Positions 45,400-56,514 of a stretch of 64,000 nucleotides of DNA are shown piece by piece. This DNA is from Adenophora triphylla var. japonica. Lineage: Eukaryota; Streptophyta; Magnoliopsida; Asterales; Campanulaceae. The notes under the pieces are model-generated. The model did not search any database. It saw nothing but the letters and a program-made list of their open reading frames with translations, and had not been told where the DNA came from. The DNA lies in contig JAFEMH010000985.1 of the NCBI GenBank assembly GCA_022495995.1, positions 419,501 to 483,500 of the forward strand. The letters are read 5' to 3'. The translations under genes were made by a program, and so were the position numbers. The stretch's first letter is position 1. Each line of letters opens with the position of its first letter.

Positions 45400-47098
45400 T
45401 GTTGGTGTAGTGCCCTAGGCGTTTAGTTATGTTTGACTTATTATCTAAACCGCTATGTAATCGTCTTTATCATTTATTATAGAGAAAGTATTATTTGGTT
45501 CATTATATGTTTTGTATGTTTATTATATTGAATTGTGTCCCTATTTGTTGAGAACAACTAGTATAAGTTGGTAATGGATAATCATGGAGATGATTATATG
45601 CATGTGATGCACATTACACTTATGGATACTTGCTAGAGAACAAGTATTGGACATGACCTGCCGATGAGATTTATGACATGGTCAATAGTCATATGTGTCA
45701 TGAATAAATCTCATGATAGTCGTGTTATTGAATCCTTAGTACCTGAGATTATCATCGTCTTCCACATAACGAAGATCGTGTTTGATATAGTCTAACCCTG
45801 TCTTTAATCGGATAGCAATAAGGGCTATGTTAGCACGATTGGAATCATGTAGGGAAGAATGATAAGTCAAGATGGGATTTGTCCCTCTTATGAAAAGAGA
45901 TGTTTGCTTGGGCCCCTCGATGAATGATGTTGAAATGTGTGGCCGCACTCAAGTGATTTGATAGAGATCAAATGCATTTGCATTATCAACATATTCGAAA
46001 TCGAGAAAGCATTGAACGAAATGAGTTGACATAGACCATGACTCATGTTCAATTAGACATCGTGGACAAAGGGATTGTGACATTGGAACTATAGAGGAAT
46101 CAAGCTTTGATGTTATATTAATTGGGTGGACATAATGCTTTGCTAGAAGTCACTTATGTCTTGTGAGGTCGATGTTTCGACTCACTACCAACATAATATA
46201 ATTCCTTTTGGGTCACACACAAAAGAACGAATTTGATTCGAGCTAAATCTGGATTTTTTGGGAAAGGCCACGACTCGTGCCCATGGGCACGACTCGTTCC
46301 AGAGTAGTTTAAATGACTGCGTTTTGGCGTTTCAAGGAATTCGTTGACTTGGTTGACTTTTGGGTGAAGCACGACTCGTGACTATTGTCACGACTCGTGA
46401 TGAGTCCCAGCACGAGTGCAACCATTGTCACGCCTCGTGACACGACTGAAAAATGACTTGGGATCACTCGTGATTGCCATGCACGACTCGTGGTATGACC
46501 CGTGACCTGGAGCACGAGTCGTGCCCGACGCGGTTTTTTGTCAAAACGTGATTTCCTTGGACGGATTGGAAAAGGTTTCTTAAGGACTTCTAACCTATTT
46601 TGACTAGGGTTTATATGTGATATAAATACAAGTCCTATGCAGCCAAAAATCCTATCCTAGATCATTGTTCTAAAGTTTATGAAACCTTAGAGATTGATTT
46701 TGATTTTGAATCAAAAGGCTTCCCAAAATTATTCCATAATTTAGGCTTTGATTATTGAATATTGATTCAATAATCAAGAGGATCATCTAGCAATCCATCA
46801 AGAAGGTGTTCTTGAATTCGTTCGCGTGTGGATTACCATTAGAGGGTGGTTACGTTATCACCTAAGGCTTGGATTAATTTATCACATTGAAGATCAAGGA
46901 AAAGTTTGAAGATCCGATTCGTTGTCAAAATTCAAGGCTTGGATTTTGAAGATCTATTTTGATTAAACTACATCGCATTCGAGGTATGTAATTCTATTTC
47001 ATGACTTTCTAATCTCTTCATGCTAGACGAATCATAGGGCTAGGGTTTTGATGTTAAAATTAAATCTTCTGCTGCGTTTGTAACCCCAAAACCCAACA
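45400..47098. mobile_element. Solo LTR, 1.7 kb
   Basis: Ends TGTTGGTGTAG and AACCCAACA. Flanks CGGAT (45395-45399) and CAGAT (47099-47103), a 5-bp duplication with one mismatch. No internal domain. Contains a cluster of CACGACTCGTG palindromes at 46268-46530. Confidence 0.8.
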
Positions 47099-47441
47099 CA
47101 GATAACCAACAAAATTGAGAGAATAAAGATAATCAAAATTCTATCTACCTTTCAAGATAACAACAGATCTGTTAGACATATCTTTTCCACATTTACCCCT
47201 TGAAAATTGTCCTTCATTTATCCATGAGGATCTTGGTATAAAACCTTCATTTTGATAAGATATATTGTAAATCAAAAACATATCAAATCAAGAATAAGTC
47301 AATTATGAAAATAAATGAGAAAATATATATACAAGGCACCCTAAATGAACTAAAATGTTGTATGTCTAACATGAGGCAACACACAGGTGATGGGAACAAT
47401 CTCAGTTTCAGATGTGGCATAGGATGTAAGTCACATTTGGG

Positions 47442-48385
47442 TAGGGGTGAGCACGGATCGGTTTGGATCGGTTTTAGGATAAAACCGACACCAAACCAAT
47501 AACTATCGGTTTTATGTAAATCGAAACCATTAACTTCGGTTTCTTAATGGTTCGGTGTTACCGGTTTCGGTGTGATATCGGTTTGGTTCGGTGTCTTAAT
47601 GGATTGCTGGGCTTTAATGGGCCTTGTTTGGGCATCAATTACTTTTGTTGGGCTTTGTTGGGCCAAGCTCCTACTATGACTGGACCATTTACCCAGACGC
47701 ACCGACGGGAAAAGAGGTCGCTTTGATCCAAAAAACTCAACATTGTTTCTGTTTATAAGAATTGAAGAATACTGCAAGAGGGTTGATATAACCGATTTTT
47801 TTCTTTCCTAAAGAGAATGAGAGATTATTTGTCAGATAAGACTCTGAAGTTTGTTTGAAGAAATAGGAGCGGATGGGGGTGCTTAAATAGGGGTGTTGTC
47901 CTTGAGAGACGCATGTGATGAGGGTGAGGAGTTAATGCTCTTAGAGGGGGTCATTCTCAAATCATAAGCCAAAGGGCCACCTACTATTATTTTATGTCAT
48001 TATTTAATCATCTACAGTTATATCTTAATCTATACTACTATGAACTTAAAATATTGAAATAAGGTTTTGTTCAGTTTTTTAATTTTCCTTTTCTTTTTTA
48101 TATTCTTCTTGTTAATTAGTTTGGTTATTTAGTAGTCTGTGAAATAACTAACATAATCTGTCAGTTATCAAACAACCCTTCCTTGCTTGAATTGGATTCA
48201 GTAAAAGATGAAAGTTCTGTATTCCTTCTTGAATTTGATTTAGTAAAAGATGAAAGTTCTGTATTCCTTGCTTGAATTGGATTCAGTAAAAGACGAGAGA
48301 TCTAGGGTTGGTTGTAGCAGCGCCGTCGTCTCGTCGACTTTAGCTAGGGCATTGAACGTGGAAAACTGAAAATAAAAGGTAGAAA

Positions 48386-48465
<80 letters not shown>

Positions 48466-48673
48466 TAAGATAAAACGACGTAGTTTTGACTATCGGTGTT
48501 AACGGTTTCTTATCGGTTTCTAAATTTTTAAAACCTAAACCAAACCGAAAATTTCGGTTTCTAAACTTTTAAAACCTAAACCAAACCAAATGGTTCGGTT
48601 TCGGTTTTTTCGGATTCGGTTTTTCGGTGTTAATGGTGTTAACGGTGTTAACGGTTTTTTTTGCTCACCCCTA
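47442..48673. mobile_element. hAT-type non-autonomous element
   Basis: TIR TAGGGGTGAGCA with inverted TGCTCACCCCTA, and perfect 8-bp duplication CATTTGGG at 47434-47441 and 48674-48681. Interior has many GGTTCGGT/AACCGAA repeats and an (AT)n tract at 48390-48462. No transposase recognised. Confidence 0.9.
48390..48462. repeat. (AT)n microsatellite
   Basis: About 36 AT units inside the hAT element. Confidence 0.95.
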
Positions 48674-48681
48674 CATTTGGG

Positions 48682-49278
48682 GACACATCTGATTACATGA
48701 AGTCAATGGGCAATCATCTAATCTCCACAGCCTCTAAAACGCATCCACCCATTTTTTGTTGTGGATAAAACATAATTGGAGTAGCTTTCACTTTTATATT
48801 ACCCAAAAATAGTCCTTTGTCCAGTGATCTTTTCAATTTTAATTTCAAACTATTATCTTGAGGATCACATGATTACACTGGATTGACTTCATGCAGATGG
48901 GTGAAGCAGCTGTTTCTCTTGCTAATATGGCATCCATTGTGAGATATCTAGAAAGATTATAACAAGTTATCATAAGACAACATGAACAAGAAATACCCAC
49001 AATCAAGTAACCAGTCATGTCAAGTATGTAAAGCAAACAAGTGACCACACTGAGATTGTCCATGCCAATGCATGATATTTTTGGATTTTTTCCATTTTTT
49101 TAGTTAGTCATTATACAAATGTGTCAATGGATGTGTGCACAATTATACTCACATCCTCAAATATCACACAAGCCAAGAGACTTCCTTAGAGAGGAAAATC
49201 TCACATGATCTAATGCCTTTAATTGATTTTCAGTACCAACAAATTCCAGACACACTGTTTTTTACTCTACAAGATCCC
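48682..49278 (-). other. SIRE-like internal sequence, no readable domain
   Basis: Lies between the hAT element and the RNase H fragment. No frame matches a known domain. Confidence 0.4.
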
Positions 49279-49830
49279 TTATGAGATGGAGTCTAATATC
49301 AATATGCTTGATTTTGGAGTGTTGGATAGGGATATGTCTAATGCACTTTTGTTATCACAGAAGGCAGTAAGAATTTTGCTACTTAATTCATAATCTTTAA
49401 GCATTTGATTAATCCATAGTAGTTGTGTGCAACAACTTCCAAGGGCAATATATTCAGCCCCAGTTGTTGAGAGGGACACACAGTTCTGCTTTTTACTATA
49501 CAAAGAATCAAGGTTATTTCCTAGATAAAAGCATGCTCATGTGGTGCTCTTTCTATCATCACTATTGCCTACCCAATCAGAATCACTATAACCTACCAAG
49601 TTAGTGTTTGTCTCTTTGAAATAATGTAACCCTAGGTTGGTAGTCCCGCTTTCTACTACTAGCATGCACTAGCTTTTGATGCCACAAATTGACATCATTC
49701 ACTTTAGTGCTTAGGCAAGACAAATTGTCACCAAACTGGTAACAATTGTCAACAGATCTGGGGCCTGTAAACACACACTTGTTAGATTTGTCAAACACCT
49801 CACACACTTTCTTATCAAACTATACATGAA
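49279..49830 (-). pseudogene. copia GAG-pre-integrase fused by deletion to RNase H
   Basis: From 49830: CEVFDKSNKCVFTG, then NLWHQKLVHAS of the GAG-pre-integrase domain, then a junction to NLVGYSDSDWVGNSDD and SKKQNCVSLSTTGAEYIALG of RNase H. Integrase and reverse transcriptase are missing between them. The frame is shifted and interrupted at 49505-49600. Confidence 0.75.
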
Positions 49831-49920
49831 GGTCAACATCACACAACTAACTGATGCAGATTTGGTTTGCCTTAAGACCTTCTACATGGTAGACATTGCG
49901 CAATTTTGGGAGACCCTTAA

Positions 49921-52302
49921 TGTCACGACCCTGAACCTAGGCACCAGTTTGGTCACACATGGAGCACGTGGGGGGTGGGGTGCATTGCATCTCATATTAT
50001 GCATTATATGGTATTTGGAGTTGTTAAGGGTTTATTTGAATATTTTGGCTAATTTACGTGATTTTAGATGTTATTAAATTAATATTAAATATATAATGTC
50101 TAAATGAAAGAAATGGGAAATTGTGTAGTAAAGTTATAATACTTGAAATTTTAAATGAAATATTATAAAAAGTATTGAGGAGCTTAGGTGTAAAAATAAG
50201 TATAAGGGGTTGGTTGTAGTTATTCTATTCTTGGAGGAGCTTAGTTGGAAATTCCTTTATATAAATCCTTTCCAAGGCTTCTCCCAGAAGCTCATTCTCT
50301 CCCTCAGTTCCTTTCATCCTACGTTTCATCCAACCTAGGGTTACCTTCAGAAAATTATATCAAATCAACCGTCAATCCGTTCCTGGTTTTGATTTCATAT
50401 TATTGATCAGGGAGTCGAGTGGATCATTTAGAGCCGATCAAAGTTAATATTATTTTCGACCTATTTTTGGTAAGTTATTATAATTATGTTCAATAATTGT
50501 TTATCCCAAGTGAAATGATGTTATTATGTGATATAAATGAGTTTTGGAAAGTTTAGATCATCTACTTGGGTGTTTGAAATGGAAAGAAAATGAGTTGGGC
50601 TGAACTTTGATGTCATGGCCTTAGGAATTGGTTTGAAAATGATAGAGTTATTGTTTATATATGTTATATGGCATGGAGGGAGTATATTTAAGGGTTTAGA
50701 ACTCAGGTATACTGATGTTGGGTTACTTGGTAATAGCTGGAAATGAGAGCATGTGGTTATTCTTGCCTTTGCTGATGTTGTTCAGCATCAGTAGCCAAAT
50801 CTGGGCAAGGGCACGACTCGTGCCCTGGAGCACGAGTCATGACCGTTGGTTTTCACTCGTATGTGGTAGTCGTGACACTTAAGGCACTCATGCGGGGGTT
50901 GGGCACGAGTCGTGCCAATGGGCACGAGTCGTGCCAATGGGCACGAGTCGTGCCCAGGACTGATTTTTGGTACCAAGTTTGCAAGTATGTAGACCTAAGC
51001 AACTTAGTACGGAATTGATTCCTCTATGACTATAACTCTAGTACAACAGTAGTACTATACAATGGAGTCTTAAATGGCCCAAACTGATAAAGGGAAGGTC
51101 TTTAAATATTGTCCTGAAAATGGTTGAAAGGCGTTATGGAAACTGTAACCAAAGTTGACAAAACTTGGAAAATTGATATGAAACCTTTATATAAGGTGTT
51201 TAATATCACAACATGGATATGTAAGGCTTACTTGATATACATTGTACCAATATGTGATTGCATATTCATGGTTGATTGTGCACATTGTGTTTAAATACAT
51301 GTTGCACTACTTTATTGGTTTGAACATGAGTAATATGCCATGTTGTTGGTTTGGCATTATTCAATAGTGTTTCAGTGTAAGTTGCACTATTGTGATGGTG
51401 TAGCATGAGTAGCATTACCATGTTATATATGAACTGATGTTATGGGTATAGTGGGATACAATCAAGTATAGATTTGTTCTATAAGTGATTGAATTGCATT
51501 ATACCTATGATTAGGCCCGTCTGTTGGCCACAGTCGTGGGATTGGCCACTGCTGTATCGTGCCAGAAGCCTTACAGATAGCTGGGAGTATTACGTTATAT
51601 TTGTGACTGGGCCCGTCTGTGGTTAGAGACGTGGGATTGGCCACTTCTGTTTTGTGCCAACCGTCTTACAGATAGTTGGGAGTCTTATATGTTTTGTATG
51701 ACTTATTGGTCAGGCGGGAAAGGTAAAATGAGGTAACGTAATATGTTTACCGCTTTCCCAATGTGATTATGAGCAACCTGATTATGTGTTGCATATTATA
51801 TGGCATATTGTTGCATCCATAATAGCTTACTGAGATTTATTCTCACCCCTTCTCCCTTTATTGTTTTAGATCCCGCTGAGACAGGAGGACCGGACCGGTG
51901 AGGCCGGAGAGGAGTTTGGACATCTTTTGGGTTGTCAGGGTATGTTGTGGTTTGGGAGTTGGGGGTCGTGGTTGATGTTATTCTTTTGGGAAGTTTTGTA
52001 TATAAAACTTTTATAAACATGTTTTCAGGTTGTTGTGTTGTAATTAAACCTGGCAGTTGGTTTTGTTTCAAAGTTGGCTTGTGTAAGCCTTTATATTTGT
52101 ACTATTTGTACTTAAACAGGTTATAACTTGTTAAAGTAGGTTTATATATCACCTCCAAGTAGAGAGGTTATTTTGATGTTGATTTTAAAAGGGTGTTATA
52201 CTTTTCAAGTTAATCTAATTTTTTTTTTTAGAAAAAGGTATTTTGGGGACCCTCTAGCTGGGGACACGAGTCTTAGGTCCCGGAGTTGGGGAGGACCTCA
52301 CA
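49921..52302. mobile_element. Solo LTR, 2.4 kb
   Basis: Starts TGTCACGACCCTGAACC and ends GGACCTCACA. 5-bp duplication CTTAA at 49916-49920 and 52303-52307. Long LTR with AT-rich centre and a block of CACGAGTCGTG palindromes at 50809-50957. The host copia sequence continues uninterrupted across the site. Confidence 0.85.
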
Positions 52303-52307
52303 CTTAA

Positions 52308-52924
52308 CATCTAGGGCCCCTTTTCCCAATGATTTTTCACTGTGCACCACCACCAAAGTTTACCTTCCCCCATTGATTAATTTATAATCAGTTAAGGCAT
52401 CCTGATTCCCAGACATCATCACTCACTTATGGGGCCTGTAAACACACACTTGTTAGATTTGTCAAACACTTCACACACTTTCTTATCAAACTTTACATGA
52501 AGGTCATCATCACACAACTCACTGATGCTGATTAGGTTTGCTTTAAGACCTTCTACATGGTAAACATTGTGCAATTTTGGGAGACCCTTAATATCTAGGG
52601 TCCCTTTCCCAATGATTTTTCCTTGTGCACCACCACCAAAGTTTACCTTTCCCCCATTGATTAATTTATAATCAGTTAAGGCATCCTGATTCCCCGTCAT
52701 ATGCCTAGATCATCCACTATAAAATATCAATAACCAGTGAAACTACTCTTGAGGGAAGAGTAGACTACATTACAGGTTGCACTTGATTTTACAACCCATT
52801 TGGTTTCAATCTTCTTTTTATGGTGCACATGTTGTTGTGCACTCGGATGTGTGCCAGGATGTGTACACATTCTGTCATACATCTGAAATTTGTTCACATA
52901 ACTGTAGACACCCCGATCACGCAC
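52308..52924 (-). pseudogene. copia protease region, partly tandem duplicated
   Basis: 52700-52419 reads TGNQDALTDYKLINGGKVNF, GGGAQGKIIGKGTLDIKGLP and LHNVYHVEGLKANLISISEL, the protease domain of SIRE-like copia. Upstream WVVKSSATCNVVYSSLKSSF (52820-52740) is the linker. A second copy of about 290 bp of the same region lies at 52430-52308 and continues beyond the solo LTR at 49920-49760, so a tandem duplication preceded the LTR insertion. Confidence 0.75.
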
Positions 52925-53239
52925 CCCTCGATAAATCTTTTTATTGGTCTAAACCCTTGCAATTGACCTAAAAGGCTCGATTTGGTCGCGCGGGAAGTTC
53001 GTTTGCTTATCGGTGCATGATATGGAAAATTGGAGTCCAGATTCTTAATCAGGACAAAAAATTGAGTAAACGGACATATTTACAAAAATACGGACCTTAG
53101 GACTAGACGTAGCCGGTTCAGTTGAACCGGCGGTTAGCCGGTTTAAACCGGCGGTTTTCAACCTCCTATACACCAAACCGAAACCGAACCGTGTAACCGC
53201 CATAACCGGTTACGGTTTTCCGGTTTGACCGGTTTCAAC

Positions 53240-53514
53240 GAATTTTTTCTCAAATAATCCTTTTTTACTTTTTTATTTACCAAAATGACTCACTGTTCAA
53301 ACTATTGCCCAGAATGTCCACTTTTTTGAAACTCGCTACACCGTGTAGCGAGTTTGACTAGGGTTTGTCAAAACTCGCTACACCGTGTAGCGAGTTTAGG
53401 GTAATTAATATTGACCGCTTGGAAATTAATTAGGGCAATTCGCTACACGGTGTAGCGAGTTTGACCCTTTTTTTTCTTATTTTATTTAATTCTTCTCTTC
53501 TCTTCTTTCTTTCT

Positions 53515-53602
<88 letters not shown>

Positions 53603-54481
53603 TATATATATATAAAATAATAAATAAGAAAGAGGAAGTCCTTTAAAAGTCCTCTCACTAAGAGAGGTCCCAAAGGAACTTGAAAAACAATGAAGATGAA
53701 TCATCTATTTATAGTGGAAGAAGATTTGAAAAATGTAGGATACATCTATGTGGGAAATATACAAAAATATTTAAATTTAGAGATGGTGGAAAAAACAAAA
53801 ATTTCATTTTTCAAATATTCACATGGATCATTATCCAAGCAACATCTTCACCATTAAATGCATCACATCCAATGGTCCAAATTCATCCCATAAAAACAAA
53901 AACACACTTTCATTTGATTGGCCCTTTAATATTCACATGAATTATCAATAAATCAATCTATACCATTAATCTCACTCAAATCCAATGGTCCTAATTCATC
54001 ATTATATATATATATTTCTTTTAATATTATATACTATTAAAAGAAATATATATATATAATGATGAATTAGGACCATTAGATTTGAGTGAGATTAATGGTA
54101 TAGATTGATTTATTGATAATCCATGTGAATATTAAAGGGTCAATCAAATGAAAGTGTGTTTTTGTTTTTATGGGATGAATTTGGATCATTGGATGTGATG
54201 CATTTAATGGTGAAGATGTTGCTTGGATAATGATCCATGTGAATATTTGAAAAATGAAATTTTTGGAGGCAAATGAAATTTTGTTTTTCCCACCATCTCT
54301 AAATTCAAATATTTTTTGTGTTTCCCACATAGATGTATCCTACATTTTTCAAATCTTTCTTCTACTATAAATAGATGATTCATCTTCATTGTTTTTCAAG
54401 TTCACTGGGAACTCTCTTAGCTGAGAGGACTTTTTAAAGGGACTTCCTCTTTTCTTATTTATTATTTTATATATATATATA

Positions 54482-54579
<98 letters not shown>

Positions 54580-54860
54580 AGAAAGAAAGAAGGAAGAGAA
54601 GAGAAGAATTAAATAAAATAAGAAAAAAAAGGGTCAAACTCGCTACACCGTGTAGCGAATTTAAATAGGTTTGACCAAACTCGCTACACGGTGTAGCGAG
54701 TTTAGGTTAATTAAATACCCTAATTAATTTCCAAGCGGTCAAACTCGCTACACGGTGTAGCGATTTTCAAAAAAATGGACATTCTGGGCAATAGTTTGAA
54801 CAGTGAGTCATTTTGGTAAATAAAAAAGTAAAAAAGGATTATTTGAGAAAAAATTCGGTT
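53240..54860. repeat. 1.6-kb inverted repeat, arms about 0.8 kb
   Basis: Arms start at TTTTTTCTCAAATAATCC (53242) and end in its complement near 54858. The centre is near 54032 (TCTTTTAATATT…ATTAAAAGA). Each arm holds three TCGCTACACGGTGTAGCGA-like palindromes, an (AT)n tract (53519-53599; 54488-54575) and a block reading AAATGCATCACATCCAATGG. Transcripts would form long double-stranded RNA. Confidence 0.9.
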
Positions 54861-55376
54861 TCAACCTTGTTTTTTTTTCAAATTAGTTTTTTAACAGAAA
54901 TTTTAACAGATTTAAAAACAATTAAGGAAAAATTTAAATTTCTAACAGTTTTTGAATAAAAAAGTTAACATTTTGACAGTTTTTTGAGAAAATAGTTAAC
55001 TTTTTAACAGTTCCTGTTAAGTTTTTGAAAAAAGTTAACTTTTTTTTTTTTCAATTTTTTTTGGATAATTAAGACTATTTTAGACTTTTGTTTACAACAT
55101 ACATTTTTTGCAAAAAGTTTTATAAAAAAAGTTATGAATTTTGAAAGAAATAAAACTTAACAGTTTTTTGAAAAAAGTTAACTTTTAATTTGTTTCATTT
55201 TTTTTTTTTGGATAAATAAGACTATTTTAGACTTTTGTTTACTACATACATTTTTTGCAAAAAGTTTTATAAAAAAAATTATGAATTTTGAAAGAAATAA
55301 AACTTAACTTTTTAAAAAGAAACGATAGTATATAAAAGAAAAAAAGGACGGTACCCTTAAATTTTATTAATTAAAA

Positions 55377-55541
55377 TTAAATTACAAAGAGGGGGACAAC
55401 CAACCTCACCCTTTCAATTTCAACTTGTTCTTCTTCCTCATTTTGTTGAATATTTGGATTTTGATGATCAATATCATCGTTGGGGGAGGAAGAACCAACA
55501 ACGGACTTGCCTAAATTGCTTCTTCTTTGATTTCTAGCCAT
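55377..55541 (-). pseudogene. Possible hAT transposase first exon
   Basis: 54-codon frame from ATG 55541: MARNQRRSNLGKSVVGSS, an acidic stretch (QQNEEEEQVEIERVR), then stop. Position inside a hAT element and the basic start suggest the N-terminus of its transposase, but no BED finger or dimerisation domain follows. Confidence 0.35.
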
Positions 55542-56514
55542 TTGTGTAAGATAAAATGAAGTTTGAAAACGAAACGGAGCTTAAAAATGGATGAAAATGA
55601 AGAAAAACACTAATTTCATTAGAAAACTAACTGAAAATGGGATAATATTTAACTGAAAATTGGGTGAGAGTGAGAGTATATGTGAATATTTGAGATTAGA
55701 AGAGAAAGAGTAGAGAAAAATAATATGAAAATAAAATGGGAGGAGGGAGGTGATATTTATAATTAGTTTTAAAGTCAAAATGTTTTTTTGGTTAGGATCT
55801 GTTAGAATCCGTTATTGGAAAGGGGGGGATAGACTGATCAACTAGCCGTTGGGCCCTTGGGGGGAACAAAGTAGCCGTTAGGCTCCAAGCTTCAGTGCCC
55901 GCCCTAACCTCTTCAGCGTCCGCCCAAGAGCTTCGGCCAGTTTGTGCGGCCACCATTCCCACTTGTGCGGCCGCTGTAGTGTCACGGCCCAAGTCAGCGC
56001 CCACCGCCCAGCCCAAACCAAACCAACAAGGAAATAACGGTCATATGACCGTTATATTTGAATTTAAATGCCGGTTAAACCGGCGGTTAACCGTCGGTTT
56101 TAATCGGTGGTTTACCAGTTTTCAATTTTCTCAAACCGAAACCGAACCTCGCTAACTCCAGTTTCGGTTAAACCAGTTCCGGTTAACCGTTTTGCCCGGT
56201 TTTGACCGGCCAAACCGGCCGGTTTGCCGGACCGGTTAAAAAAGAGGCCACGTCTACTTGGGACCCCGGATCGAGGCCCGTAACGTAAAAACAGTCCTTT
56301 ACCGACCATTTTGTGCATTAAAAATCATATTGTGATATTCCTTGCTCATTAACGAATTTCAGATATACCATATCGACCGCAAAATTATTTCAAGCAACTT
56401 TAACGTTTGGCTCGTGGACAACCGAGACTCCGGAGCACGCGCATCCGAACAGTTGTGGAGCAAAACAGTGCAAGAATTTGGTGAAAACTGTCTAAATATG
56501 AGTAGAGTAGCTTG

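Larger units (their letters stand above)
42114..52902 (-). mobile_element. Decayed SIRE-like copia retrotransposon, minus strand
   Basis: In order on the minus strand: gag-protease linker and protease (52924-52419, partly duplicated), GAG-pre-integrase joined to RNase H (49830-49279; integrase and RT deleted), an envelope-like ORF (45139-43185), the purine tract GGGGAGAT, and the 3' LTR (42889-42114). The 5' LTR is missing. It is replaced at 52903 by a gypsy-type LTR. Nested inserts: solo LTRs at 45400-47098 and 49921-52302, hAT at 47442-48673. Confidence 0.7.
53104..56256. mobile_element. hAT element, 3.15 kb, with giant inverted repeat
   Basis: Ends TAGACGTAGCC and inverted TAGACGTGGCC. 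8-bp flanks CTTAGGAC (53096-53103) and CTTGGGAC (56257-56264), one mismatch. Sub-terminal GGTTAACCGG/AACCGGTT repeats at both ends are typical of hAT ends. It contains a 1.6-kb inverted repeat and a possible transposase first exon. Confidence 0.75.
52903..56510. repeat. Gypsy-type LTR fragment interrupted by hAT
   Basis: Starts TGTAGACACCCCGATCACG. Its two parts (52903-53095 and 56265 to about 56510) are separated by the hAT element. The text (GGTCGCGCGGGAAG, then CACGCGCATCCGAACAGT) looks like plant gypsy LTRs. The 3' end and TSD were not identified, so it may be truncated against the PMD pseudogene. Confidence 0.5.

Noticed and set aside
53461..53704. Open frames with YIYIYI repeats on both strands
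   Set aside because: Translation of the (AT)n microsatellite in the hAT inverted repeat.
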